DNA from: Typha latifolia | Taxonomy: Eukaryota; Streptophyta; Magnoliopsida; Poales; Typhaceae | Reading direction: 5' to 3' | Length of the DNA: 64,000 bases | NCBI GenBank assembly: GCA_019914945.1 | Contig: CM034099.1 | Coordinates: 19,680,704 to 19,744,703 of the forward strand | Part shown: piece after piece, positions 1 to 10,900 of the stretch | How the letters are laid out: every line of letters begins with the position of its first letter | Numbering within the stretch: position 1 is the stretch's first letter | Position numbers and translations under genes: made by a program | The notes under the pieces: model-generated | What the model saw: only the letters and a program-made list of their open reading frames with translations | What the model was told of the DNA's origin: nothing | The model's database searches: none

Positions 1-312
1 TGTTGGTTTATAGTCATGGGCTTTGCGCTGTGGTTTCCGAGGCTCATACCAAAGGGGTGTTATAGTGCAGAAGGTGGTGGTGTTCATAGTGCAGTTGCAT
101 GTGAGAATGAGGAAGCGAGCAGGAGGGCGATGGCTTTGTCTAACTTGCAGTTTAGTTGGATGGTTGCATTTGTTTCGACTTTGGTAGCTTATCTGTGTCT
201 TAGATTGGATTGGACGTGCATGGAGTATAGGCAGCTTGAGTCACCAAGTGGGGATGTGCCTCCGTTCCCAAGTGAGCGTGAAGGTCTCAAACAAGTCCAT
301 GTATCAGTTTAG
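1..312 (+). CDS. DUF716 (TMEM45-like) protein, 3' end only
   Basis: The reading frame is open from base 1 and ends at a stop at 310-312. It encodes about 103 C-terminal residues of a DUF716 membrane protein whose start lies left of the window. The stretch reading CWFIVMGFALWFPRLIPKGC aligns with the GVWFILMGYMLWTPSLIPKN region of the three complete paralogs downstream, and NLQFSW is shared exactly with the copy at 1828. It is clearly the most divergent member of the array. Its C-terminal tail contains REGLK, as in the copy at 1828 but not in the other two. DUF716 proteins are multi-pass membrane proteins of unknown biochemical role; a tobacco member has been linked to virus response. The methionine at 16 is internal and not the start. 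Confidence 0.85.
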   Translation, partial: CWFIVMGFALWFPRLIPKGCYSAEGGGVHSAVACENEEASRRAMALSNLQFSWMVAFVSTLVAYLCLRLDWTCMEYRQLESPSGDVPPFPSEREGLKQVHVSV

Positions 313-1744
313 AATTATCTCAGTTTACAAGAATGTAATACTAGATCACCCATGCCAGGTTTGATTTTGAGAAATCCGACCAGAATCCAAATTCAATAAC
401 AGAAACTTCGAATTCGAACCCTAACTCTATCTAATATTTTGATTAGAAGATAGAGGATCAATATATATTGCTTATATGGGGTTACAGGTTCGAGTCAACT
501 CTTGTGCGACTCAACTAAAGCTGGATCAGCATTGGGCCTTGTGAGTAAGGTTAGTATGGTACACTGTCTCCAAGTCCAAGATCGTAAAATATTTATTAGC
601 CCAATCTTTATCTAAGCCTATAATTGAATTGGGGCCCATTTGCGCCACCGTAATGTCACTGTTATGAAAGATTACTAGCTTATACATGTCTAATTTTTTT
701 AAAAGCTTTTTTACATCCACGGAAAACTTTTAAAATATCACAATTAAAATTATAAATAAAATTAATAAACAATGGAAGCGATTAAAAAGACACTTCTTTC
801 TTAAACTTTAGAATATAAAATATTTACGGAACTATTGCTGGCTAAAGAAACCTCGTTCACCGTGGATTAGGAGAAAACCAAAACCACGGTATCTTCATGG
901 ACAGCACACCGAAATCTTTGCGTAGTGGAAGACCACGCAAGTTGTTTGTTTAATGTGGTCTCTGTTACTCTAGTCTATCCCAGGGTGTCCATCAAACATA
1001 AAACTATTTCATCCAGGATTATCTATTTGTGCATTACCCATTCACCAGATAAACAGGAATTTACAATCCACCTCGTCGCTTACGTATCTCCAGTTTAGCC
1101 TCTAGATTATGCAATGTGAACAAATTATTATCTTTCTTGGATATGTATTCAAATATATTCCTTATCAGAGAATATGGAAAATAGATTTGAATTGAACAAA
1201 TTATTCCCTAGAGGATACCTTTTAACATTAGCAGCCATTCGGAATTAATGACTTTGCATGTGGACAAGATTAACGCAATGCTTCCACTTGACCAGATTGG
1301 TTATTGGTGATTGGTCCCCAACCGTTCACTTGACGTAAGCTCTACCACACCGAGACTCCAGTGGTCACGACTTCCTATGTCGCTTCTCTAGAAATTTTTG
1401 CTCACAGCGACGTCCGACACCAAAAGGCTGCGTGTTTGATCGGAACACCCAACGGCCGCCGTCTCTGGCGTGCGCAAGAAGAAAAAACTTGCTATTTCCT
1501 AATATACCTCACGTATCCATCGGTCAACCATTAGTCATTAGCCATAAAATTGGTCAACGAAAAATATATTGCAGAGGGTACGATGGTCATTCGTCATCTC
1601 ATCTAGAAATTCATGGGCCCAAACGTCTTACGTCATCGATTACAATGCCGGGGGGGGTCAATAATCTTTAGTCAATCCAATTGAATCCTTTCCAAGTTTC
1701 AACCTTAATAGAACTCTCTCGAGTCCCTTTGTATACAAACGTCC
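313..1744. other. Intergenic spacer, AT-rich
   Basis: Spacer between the first and second DUF716 genes. I see no convincing coding region. A 79-codon open frame at 1432-1671 has no recognisable protein character. The last few hundred bases should hold the promoter of the gene at 1828. Confidence 0.5.
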
Positions 1745-1752
1745 TTTAAATA
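1745..1752 (+). promoter_or_regulatory. Probable TATA box of DUF716 gene 2
   Basis: TTTAAATA lies about 76 bases before the ATG at 1828 and is followed by a C-rich leader. The two other complete DUF716 genes have TATA-like sequences in the matching place, also followed by C-rich leaders. Confidence 0.5.
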
Positions 1753-1827
1753 CCCACCCCACCCCCATCTTTCCCAAACCCCTCGAAATTCATTCAAACC
1801 CCATCTCCCTTTCCCTTCTCTAGTCCT

Positions 1828-2751
1828 ATGGGAACTCTGGTAGGCCATGTAGCCCCTGGCTTTGGCTTCCTTCTAATTGGCTTATGGCACCTCTTTAATC
1901 ACGTCAAGCTCCACTCTCTTAAGCCCAACTCCTACGTTGCGCCGCCATGGTTCCCCTCTCCTCTGCTGAGGCATCTCGAGCTTCTGCTAATAATCCTCGG
2001 GAGCCTTGCTTCCATCGCCATGGAGCTCGTCATCGGCCCCGCAGCCCACCAACCTTTCGACACGGACGGCACCATCCCATCCGACCATCTCCACAACTTC
2101 GAGCACGCGTCCATCTCGCTAACTTTCCTCATCTACGCCTCCTTCTCCATCCTCCTCGATCGCGTCAAGGCCAAGAAGCGCGACGCCATGACCCAGCTCC
2201 TCGCTGCCTTCGCCTTCTCGCAGCAGCTCCTCATGTTCCACCTCCACTCCGCTGACCACATGGGTGTTGAAGGCCAATACCATTGGCTTCTACAGAGCGT
2301 TATAGTCGTCTCTCTGGCTACGACGCTTATCGGTATTGCTCTACCCAAGAGCTTCACAGTAAGCTTCGTGCGATCCGTGAGCATAGCTTTCCAAGGTGTC
2401 TGGTTCATCTTGATGGGGTACATGCTCTGGACTCCGAGTTTGATCCCCAAAAATTGCTTCTTGAACCACGAGGACGGGCATGATGTGGTTCGTTGCCACA
2501 GTGCGGAGGCTCTAAGCCGAGCTAAGTCGCTGGTTAACCTACAGTTTAGTTGGTGCCTGGCAGCCATGGCTGTGTTCTCTATGTCGGTCTACCTGTACTT
2601 GAACAAGTTGTACCCTGAGGAGCCAGAGTATACTCCACTGATGAAAACAGAGGAGGAGGAGGAGGAGGACTTGGAGGCACAAAAGCTTGGGGAGTCACTG
2701 AGCTTTGTTCATATGAGGGAGGGGTTGAAGTCTATAAAGCTTGAGAGGTAA
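1828..2751 (+). CDS. DUF716 (TMEM45-like) multi-pass membrane protein, copy 2
   Basis: A single-exon gene of 307 residues. The protein starts MGTLVGHVAPGFGFLLIGLW, and this start is conserved in the two complete paralogs at 10901 and 17422. About seven hydrophobic segments can be seen. Conserved family stretches include LWHLFNHVKLHS, IGPAAHQPFDTDGTIP, LMFHLHSADHMGVEGQYHWL and WTPSLIPKNCF, rich in His residues that lie at or near membrane segments. The cytosolic-type tail carries a run of Glu residues and then a terminal extension with REGLK. Function is unknown. A plasma-membrane or endomembrane location is likely from topology only. It is closest to the copy at 17422, with which it also shares downstream flanking DNA. 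Confidence 0.93.
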   Translation: MGTLVGHVAPGFGFLLIGLWHLFNHVKLHSLKPNSYVAPPWFPSPLLRHLELLLIILGSLASIAMELVIGPAAHQPFDTDGTIPSDHLHNFEHASISLTFLIYASFSILLDRVKAKKRDAMTQLLAAFAFSQQLLMFHLHSADHMGVEGQYHWLLQSVIVVSLATTLIGIALPKSFTVSFVRSVSIAFQGVWFILMGYMLWTPSLIPKNCFLNHEDGHDVVRCHSAEALSRAKSLVNLQFSWCLAAMAVFSMSVYLYLNKLYPEEPEYTPLMKTEEEEEEDLEAQKLGESLSFVHMREGLKSIKLER

Positions 2752-5700
2752 TTAGAGGAATTAAGAGGGACACTTTGTAATTAATTGGTGAATTGTTTGG
2801 TGAATTCTTTTAGTTTGTGGTTTCTCCTAGTAAGCCCCAGTAAAGCCCTAGAAGAACCCTTAATTTCTATAGTTGAATTTATAGTTAAGGTATGGTTTGG
2901 GTCTCTTTGTCAAAGTTGTTAACGTTTCGTAAAAGGATTTGTTTGGTTGCCTTTTAAATATAAGTTGACCATTATGTGTTGGCAGGTTTGGTAGGTGGGG
3001 TCTGTTCCTTTATTCAATGTGATAAATAAGATTATAATTGCAAGTCTAGAGCAAGCAGAATTGCTAGCTAGTTTGATACCATAGTTATGTGGCAAACTCC
3101 AATTTGTTATTGTGAGAAAATTCTTCACATCTATATAAGAATACGGAATCCAACCTCTTAATTGGAGAGATCAATCCTCCTAATGTTCAAACTTCAAATG
3201 AAATCGCCCGATCTAGTACACGAAGAATATAAAAGAGAATAATATATAGTTGGATAATCATCTTCTTCAAAGGCTTGAAGACAGTGACAGGGGTGAGATG
3301 AGACTGTGAGCTTTGTTAATATATTTATAGGTAGCCATGAGATTCTTTCATTCGTATATTATATTTCAAGGTGGATATAAAATTTTGCGTTAGTTGCGTA
3401 TCGAGTTTCTAAACATTACACTACTTGGGCCAGTTCACTGAAATTTTGTAACTGGAGACCGTTGATCGTTGGTGATGGTGAGTAAATATTTCTAGCGTTT
3501 TTTAATTGATAGTTAGTTTCTTGTCATTTCTGAGCAATTCCAGTGGACCATTAGACCTCACATAAGGAAAACGTAAATTAATTTGCCATCACGTCTCTTA
3601 ATCAGCACAAATTGGTCTTGATAGTCTTGTCTAGACGCCAAGTAATTTCTTCGTGATTCGTATTTAATAGGTTTCTATCGCAACGGCTTATGATCACATC
3701 GATGACAGAGATTGAATTGCTTACAGATTATGGAGTCTTTGATCATTCGGAGCAAATATAAAGATGTGGATCACATTAAGTGTTGCATTCAAAGTTACCC
3801 AACTTGGAAATGGTCTTCGTGATAATTACAATCTTATGTTAAAAGAATGGAAGAATAGAACGAATGAAAACTTCACGAGGATAAAACCAAAACTTTGACC
3901 AAGACTTTACTTCCATATATTTCACTGGAACCTTCGAAATTAGAATCATCAATATACACCTTGTGACGTAAAATAAGGGCTACGAATGAGGCTAAATGGT
4001 AGATTGCCCTCTAAAGAGATTGGATGGCATCTTGAAAAAGTTACTTCCGTGAGGAATATAGTCTAGAAGGACATGGATAAGCCTGCCTGCTACTTATCTT
4101 ATCTTAAGATCAAGCATACTTTAGGGGGAAACTCTACTTCCCGTCATGAGCCCATAGATTTATCCTAAATCATGGGCATATAATATTTTAATAAAAAAAT
4201 CATTAAATCTGACTATCCTTATATAACTCAACCACTGGTGACATCCTATTGTGGTGGCGTGCCAGTGTAGTAAACTTGCCACGGTAGAATAGCTAGAATT
4301 TTCTTTAGCATGAGCACATGCATTTAGTGTAGGCATTAAGGTGAATTAAATATTACTGAGATAATTTCACTGCCGCCCATTGAACTGCAACTCATTTTTA
4401 TATAAACTTTCTAACTTTTTTTTATGGTATACATACATCTTCTAAACTATTAAAATTTTTTAACTTATCTAACAATGATAAATATATTAATATTACTAGA
4501 TGCTCATCTTTTAGTATATTAATATTTTTTTCTGTAAAATAAAAATATGAATTGAATAATATGTGAACCATGTGATAACTTGGGAAGTATGTGTGTGCCA
4601 TAAAAAAAATTTAAAAATATATATAAAAGATGAGTGATAAAATAGAGAGCTTAAGTAGTTAAGTAGAATTATTCCTCTGTTGTGATTGCAAAGAATAAGA
4701 CATAATAAATATCTATTTAGAATAGAGAGAGTAGAAAAAGTTCACGACACGGCAGGTTGATTTGCCAACCACATCGAGCCGCGGTTGCAAGTGATACAAG
4801 ATTGTCGTGTAGCGTAATATAATGTTTTCCCCTACTTGATGCTTAATGGCTCACAGCATTTTCGAGTCTTTACACCAAACTTTTGTATATATATATATAT
4901 ATATATATATGTCCACATTATGGGTGACAAATGACCTTGAAGGATCCGCGTAGGCTACATTGGGCCTCTTAAATAAACTTGGAGGGATGAGATGAAAAAA
5001 AATAGGAGCATAATAGTAGGTCAAAACCAATCTCAACATGAAAAAAAAAAAACATAATCAATTAACTAACATTTTGAACTACGAAAATAGAAACAAAGGA
5101 ATTACCGTGGATTCATAAAAGAAAAGGTGCAAGCCTCCATCAAATCAGTTTCAAAGTTAAGGGAAATTGTTTTCACAATTAAAGCCTTCTATAATTAGAA
5201 TATATATATCGTAATGGTCTTCCATATTAGAAGAGCACGTACCCTAGTTAGATCACGAATTATAAGCTAGAAATCTTTCGTGACGCAAACCAAAACAATG
5301 TAAAGTGCTCACGTACACTTCAATATATTTGGTTAAATTTCCTTTCTGCTATTGGGGTTTAGGAAGGTTTCTAAGTCCTAACTGTTAAAGTGGTTACCTG
5401 CGGATGTATGAAGACAAATGAAAAACAATCGAAGGTGAAGTGCTTAATTACGTTAATGTTGCTATCGTTTACCAACATTATAAAGTGACAATTTAGTGAA
5501 TAGTTTAAATTATTAGAAACGATAATTTTTATATTTAATTTCATTTTTTAAATTTAAAATATTTCTAGATATTTAAAATTTTTTGATTTAAATGAGTGAA
5601 TGTCTTAAAAAAATAAGAGGTATATCTAATAGAATTCGAACTCAAAATCTCTCCTATATTACCTTATGAACTCACCATCCAATTAAAAGATTAAGTTGTT

Positions 5701-6385
5701 AAATGACGATTCTTATATCCCAACATACACGACTAAGACGTTGGGCTTTTTCCATCGCGTTAAGTTCTTTTCTTCCTGGTTTCATTGTTGATAAGCAACT
5801 GTGATCGAGATGTTTTTGATTTGGACCAATCTGCGGTTGTCCAAAAGCATTTCTTCTGATCTCTAAATCCTGTGGGCTGCCATAGTAATTGGATTCGTTA
5901 GCGTGTCACTGCATTTTAGCTTTTCAGTGTCATCTCATAAGCTACAATGAACCATTATCGTAATAATTTCCCTGGTATTACTTTTCATGCATGATAGTAC
6001 TGACAAGATAATGCTCCAGCAACACAGCGTTGATGGCATAAAGTTTATATTCGAAGTCTAATTCAGTTCTTTCTTGTAGCAAGTGCCTCATAACGTACTT
6101 GTGAGAGAGAAAGGTTGGCTTTATATTGTTTAATTTATTTGCCTTTACCGACTGTTATAAGAAGAAAACCACGTATGTTAATTCTTATTAATATTTAATT
6201 AAGTAATGTATAGGTATGACAAAGGATACTTCATGTCCCCAGGCTTCATAATTATAGGCCCATAAATCCAAGTAGTCCAAACCAAAGATTACTGCAATAA
6301 ACCCAAAACAAAATCCAATTAATAAAACATCACAAAAGAAGCATTAAAATATAACACGTACGAAATTAACAAATCGATCGCTTAC
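2752..6385. other. Intergenic spacer; most parts repeated downstream of copy 4
   Basis: No gene seen. Blocks at about 2922-3760 and 5700-6026 match blocks after the DUF716 gene at 17422 (about 18340-19060 and 19450-19753). The middle part, about 3760-5700, seems unique to this copy. A TA dinucleotide run lies at 4885-4910. Confidence 0.6.
2922..6026. repeat. Segmental duplication block A (3' flank of DUF716 copy 2)
   Basis: Diverged but readable similarity to 18340-19753. Shared landmarks are GTTTCGTAA-AGGATTTGT just after the gene, a block with AGCAATTCCAGTGG near 3533 and 18824, and GCATGATAGTACTGACAA at 5989 and 19712. The order is kept, so gene and flank were copied together. Confidence 0.7.
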
Positions 6386-6707
6386 GCGAGAGAATTCTTA
6401 AGAGCAGGAAGGAGTAGGTCAGGGTGGGCGTCTGTGACCCACAACTTGGAGGTGACGAAGAGCTCGCCGCAGGATTGGATGAGTTGGAGCCGGATGGCTT
6501 CGGAGAAATGGCGAGGCTGAGAGGTTGTTCGGTTCGATATAGAAAGAGCGGCGGTGTCGAAGTGCCGGTGGCCCCCGGAACGCGATGGCGTCGAGGAAGA
6601 CGGAGACGACGTCGGATGGGAACGTGCATGGCGGTCGCGGTTCCGAGGCCAAAGACTGGCATCTTGTGGCCCGAGTTGAGGGTTACTTCTAGGATAGGTG
6701 ACGCCAT
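6386..6707 (-). pseudogene. Aldo-keto reductase relic, first exon only
   Basis: Read on the minus strand from the ATG at 6707, this starts MASPILEVTLNSGHKMPVFG and continues LGTAT, the classic N-terminus of plant NADPH-dependent aldo-keto reductases of the AKR4 type (chalcone reductase or codeinone reductase-like). After about 30 residues the frame breaks: SDVVSVFLDAIAF is in another frame, and later pieces resembling LYRTEQPL and LWVTDAHPDLLLPALKNSLA fall in shifted frames. The end at 6386 is followed by GTAAG, which looks like the original first-exon donor. I found no second exon further along the minus strand, so only exon 1 survives. The gene is not functional. Confidence 0.78.
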
Positions 6708-7095
6708 TATTGTGCTTTGGGAGGTGGACTTCTGTTTTCTTCTACTTCTCACTTTCACTCGTCCCTGGGCAAATATGAGAAAAATGTATATAGGAGATTT
6801 GTAAAAATATATTTTGAACGAAAAAAAAACGAGTATAATAATATTTTATTTTATTTCTTTAATGTTCTGTTAATATTTAATAAAGAATTCACATGGCAGA
6901 AGGGCAACTCAAAACGAAAAAAAGATAATGAAAAGGTCTATTAACTCGAAAGGGAAAAGGAAAATAAGAATTAATGACTTATAAAAATAAACATATATCA
7001 TGTTCTTAGAGCAAATCACTCATTGTTCTTCATAACCTCATTACAGTTCTAATAGAGTATTTTAAATTATTTACTAAACTACTAGACTACTAATC
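6708..7095. other. AT-rich spacer
   Basis: Poly-A and poly-T rich sequence upstream of the aldo-keto reductase relic. I see no gene or clear signal. Confidence 0.4.
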
Positions 7096-7485
7096 TAGGG
7101 GTGTAAATGAGCCGAGCCCGAGCGAGCAGATTCAGCTCAAAATTAATTTTGAGCCTTAGAATTAGGCTCAAGCTCAGCTCAGAAACTCAAGCCGAGCCTG
7201 AACAGGGCTAGACCAAGCTTGAGTCTTAAATGAATCTATCGTTAAGCCTTATTCAAGCCGAGCTAGATTGAACCGGATCAAATCAGATTTAGCCCAAACT
7301 GAGCCAAAGAAGAAAAATAAAAAATAAAAAAAGAAGAAGGAGGAGGAGGTGGAGCACCGTGCTTGCTTGTCACTACCGAAAGAGGAGAAGAAAAATGAGG
7401 AGGAGGGGGTAGGGCTCTGCAGCATCAGCACTCTTTTTACCGAGCCTATCGAGATGGTTTTAGCGGCTCGAGCTCGACAGCCCTA
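7096..7485. mobile_element. Probable short non-autonomous hAT-like element
   Basis: The left end reads TAGGGGTGTAAATGAGCCGA. The right end, read in reverse complement, is TAGGGCTGTCGAGCTCGAGC, so the ends form imperfect inverted repeats rich in GAGC. Flanks ACTACTAA (left) and ACTACTAT (right) match at 7 of 8 bases, as expected of an old 8-bp target duplication. About 390 bp long with no coding capacity. Exact ends are uncertain by one or two bases. Confidence 0.55.
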
Positions 7486-8940
7486 ACTACTATATTGATC
7501 ATGATGAACTACAGTTCTCACTTACCGAAGAGAAGGGAAACTGCCTAAATTAACTCTCTCTCTCTCTCTGGATCATTGGCCGTCATTTGGTCCTTTCTAT
7601 CATTCGAATAAGTTGGAAACCTTTTTAGTAATATTTTATTTTCTTTCAAGCCAATGTTCATCAAGTTTTGCTTGAAACCAACCAACTGGGATGCAGTCAC
7701 ATAAAGTTGTTTTTTAAGTAAAGTTGCGTAGAGTTGTTTTTAAGTAAAGCACTTTCATTGAAAGTGATTTAAAAAGTCACTCTCTCGATTATCAATTTCT
7801 TTAAAAAATTTCTTTAAAAATAATAGAATATTTTCATAAAAATACGAGTTTGCTTTAAAACGTATTACTACGTAAATCATTATTCAAAAAGTAATTTATT
7901 AAATCGCTTTTGGAGACCAAATTTTAGCTTGATTACATGGCAAATAAAAATATGATTTTTTTAGTACAAATGGAAGAGTAGTCAAAAACTATCGCAATGT
8001 TCATATACTTGATCATCTAATCTAAATCCGTCCGAATTTAATTAGGCTAAGCCCGATAGGTAAAGTCCTTACTTATCTACCCGCCTTGCTACACTTGGCT
8101 TTTCCTATAATTTTTTTAGTCCCACATCAAATATTTTCTCGACAAAAGTCAACTAAACATATTAACAACGGGCGGCTCAATATGATAAAATATATTTGAT
8201 AATATGACTCAGTAATTCAAATTACTCTTAGCCTAATATCTCATTGATCAGTAGGCAGCAAGGAGCTATCTATCATATTGTAACCCACCTAAACAAGACC
8301 AAGCCCAAGTATATAGCAGGTGGGCTAAAACAAATGTCTCAAGCTCTGTCAACCTGAGAAGAGGGGCTCAAACCTACCCCGGCCTGCCTGTGTGAGAGTC
8401 CATGGCCGAGTGTTCTTTTATTATTTCCATTTGGGAAAATCCACGGCCTAGTGTTCTTTTATTGTTTTTGTTCGAGTATATTCACGTGTACGATGCTTAT
8501 ATATGATATTGGGCTCTAAACTAACCACTAAGCTTGTTGCGGCTGAATTCAAAAGAGTGGCTTTTCTGAATCGTACGGTCATAATTAAATCAACGTTCCT
8601 GAAATTACACCAGTATGATTTTATTTATTGTTAATCATCCAACACTACATCCTAAGTCGTGCAGTCTTATTTTATTATCAGATATTATTATTATTAAAAA
8701 AAGACAATAACGCCACTGACGAGTTTCGTATTGCTGTTGTCACGGACACGTCATGTCTTTTTTTCTTTTTTTCAAATATATTATTTTACTAGACACAGCG
8801 AATATTCTTCAAAGTTTGGCGCTTCTCATCGCCTGACCAGATTTAGATTTACTCGTCTCCATCTGATCACTTCTTATGAGAAAGATGGGAACAAGCTAGC
8901 CTCCTATCATTTTACCCTTTTAATAAAAATAAAAAAATGG
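7486..8940. other. Intergenic spacer upstream of DUF716 copy 3
   Basis: No gene seen. There is a CT run near 7554-7569 and a short direct repeat (CCATGGCCGAGTGTTC near 8400 and CCACGGCCTAGTGTTC near 8442). The part at 8500-8727 is duplicated at 13050-13302. Confidence 0.5.
8500..8727. repeat. Duplicated upstream block (copy 1 of 2)
   Basis: Similar in order and sequence to 13050-13302: TATATGATAT, then CTAACCACTAAGCTTG (ACTAACTACTAAACTT in the other), then a TTATTAAAAAAA tract followed by CACTGACGA. This supports duplication of the region upstream of the DUF716 genes as well. Confidence 0.6.
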
Positions 8941-8948
8941 CTTGCATA

Positions 8949-10447
8949 TAGGGGTGAAAACGGTTCGGATACGGATCGGATAATGCTCAACTCATATCCG
9001 GATCCATATTTTTGCTCCGGATACGGATTCAGATAATACAGATATTTTTTGAATATGGATCGAATATTAAATAGATACGAATACCAATTGGGTATGAATT
9101 AAATCTTAATCGAATACGAATACAAATCGGATAAGAATCAAATCTTAATTGGATACAAATATAAAATGAATATATTACTAGCATCTATACATAAAATGAA
9201 AACTCATAAAATCAATTAATGAATTCACGGCAGAAACAATAAGATGCATACTAGCATCTATACTTAAGGTTCTTGGTTATCTATTCTACACATCTATTAT
9301 ACAACATATGTAACGTTATAAAGAATATGATATATCAAATAATGAATGCCAATTTGGTAAGATGCAACTTCTACCCATCTGGTTGGAACAAGTTTCCTTT
9401 GAACCTGCATAGTTAACAAGGATATCAGATAAAGTTTAAGATATGAACACATAGAATAAAAAAAGTAGAGTATTAAGGGAAGGTGCAATTAAGAAACTAC
9501 AGAATGTTAAATTTGAACTGTTATGATACATAACCACTGAAATGATTATTTTCAATGTTTCTGGAAAGATGAAATCAATAAGCATCACAAAGGGTAAGAG
9601 AGGGATGGAAAATATCCAATTACATTGAACTTTGAGTATATATGGCTTATAGGACAATAGTGGAAGATTTGCTAATAAAGTCATTTTGTAAGTAACTGCA
9701 AAAAAGTATCGATATAAAAATAAAAAATTCAAAGATATGCACATCGAAATAATTCAAAAGAAAAGAGGATGGAAAATGTTTTAAGGCAAGAACACACCAA
9801 CTCCCAAACCTCATCAACTCGTCCAAAACCATCTCTTATGGCGTCGGAGTTGTCAGAACAGTCGGATACGATGGATTGTCGAAGAGAATGAGGGGAGAGA
9901 AATGGGGACAGCGTTGGAGTCATTGAAGGACTAACTGGCAAAGTCGTCGCATAGCCGGAGTGGATGGATCGTCGGAGAGAGTGCGGGACAGAAATGGGGA
10001 TGGCGTCGGAAACGTCGGAATCGTCAGAGTCGATGGAGGACTAATTGGCGAAGTCGTCAGACAACCGGAGTCGACGGATCGTTAGAGAGAGCGAGGGAGA
10101 GAAATGCGGATGGGTTTGAGAAGTGGCGGGTGGTGATGGTGCAGAGGGATTGAGGGATTGAGAAGTTAGGGTGAGGGGTTTTATCTTAACGAGTCGGATT
10201 GGTTTTTAAGGGTAAGATATTTGTTAATATTTTATAGTATATGAGTAAACGGATATCCGATATCCGTATCCGTATCCGAACAGATAGACTACACCCGTAT
10301 CCGGATTCGAATCCGAATATTTTTATAAACTGCGAACCGTATCCATATCCGCATCCGGATTGGATAAGTTATTTTAACCTGTATCTAATCCGATTCGAAT
10401 CAAATAGCGAGTCGGATCGGATTTAATCCGATCCGTTTTCACCCCTA
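8949..10447. mobile_element. Non-autonomous hAT-type DNA transposon, complete with target duplication
   Basis: The element begins TAGGGGTGAAAACGG and ends with the exact reverse complement CCGTTTTCACCCCTA, a perfect 15-bp terminal inverted repeat followed by diverged similarity. It is flanked on both sides by CTTGCATA (8941-8948 and 10448-10455), a perfect 8-bp target-site duplication, which points to the hAT superfamily. Both subterminal regions are packed with ATCCG/CGGAT motifs, typical of transposase-binding regions. No transposase frame is present, so it would depend on an enzyme from elsewhere. Length 1499 bp. A ninth flanking base also matches, so the ends could be shifted by one. Confidence 0.85.
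9860..10125. repeat. Degenerate tandem repeats inside the hAT-type element
   Basis: About three imperfect copies of a unit that contains GATGGATCGTCGGAGAGAG, GAGAAATGGGGA and GACTAACTGGCAAAGTCGTC, each copy about 85-100 bases long. They lie wholly inside the mobile element and explain the run of short open frames there. Confidence 0.6.
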
Positions 10448-10574
10448 CTTGCATATGATAACAGAAAACAAAGGATGCTTTGATTATCAACCGATCCCCA
10501 AGAGGCGAACGGTGGTGGGCCATGAGAATAATGGTATAAAAAATATTGTCAACTTATAATCTCTGTCAGAAATT

Positions 10575-10715
10575 GATAAGATTCAGCTATTAGACTACAG
10601 TGGTGGGCTTATACAATAGTTTAAATCGCCCAAAACCCTTGAACTAGTACTCGAGCCTATCTTCTGCGCTCCTTATACAATTACAGTTGAGCCGATCCGT
10701 TAAATAAGGTACGCG
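10575..10715 (+). promoter_or_regulatory. Conserved promoter-proximal block of DUF716 copy 3
   Basis: Contains GATAAGATTCAGCTATTAG and, further on, CCGATCCGTTAAATAA. Related sequence is found before copy 4 (CCGGCCCGTTAAATAA near 17249) and in the orphan block at 20855-20960. Conservation between diverged duplicates suggests regulatory sequence, but this is inference. Confidence 0.45.
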
Positions 10716-10791
10716 GGCCCGTTGTTAGTGTACTGTAGTATGTTTATTTTATTTTTAATTATCTACAGCAGGATGTTCAATGCAACGTCTT

Positions 10792-10798
10792 TATATAT
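10792..10798 (+). promoter_or_regulatory. Probable TATA box of DUF716 copy 3
   Basis: TATATAT followed by a C-rich leader, about 103 bases before the ATG at 10901. Confidence 0.5.
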
Positions 10799-10900
10799 TC
10801 CCCCACCGCAAAGAACGCCCTCCAACCTCATTCCATCTCCCTTTTCCTTGCACTACTCCTCTTTCTTTCTTTCTCACAACCTTTCTTTTAATTAGAAGCC

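Noticed and set aside
2133..2567. Antisense open frames across the DUF716 genes (also at 11005-11575 and 17727-18093)
   Set aside because: They recur in each paralog only because the coding strand is conserved; they are shadows with no start context or protein character.
9297..9941. Overlapping minus-strand frames of 61-102 codons
   Set aside because: They lie inside the hAT-type element, in AT-rich sequence and internal repeats, with no similarity to transposase.
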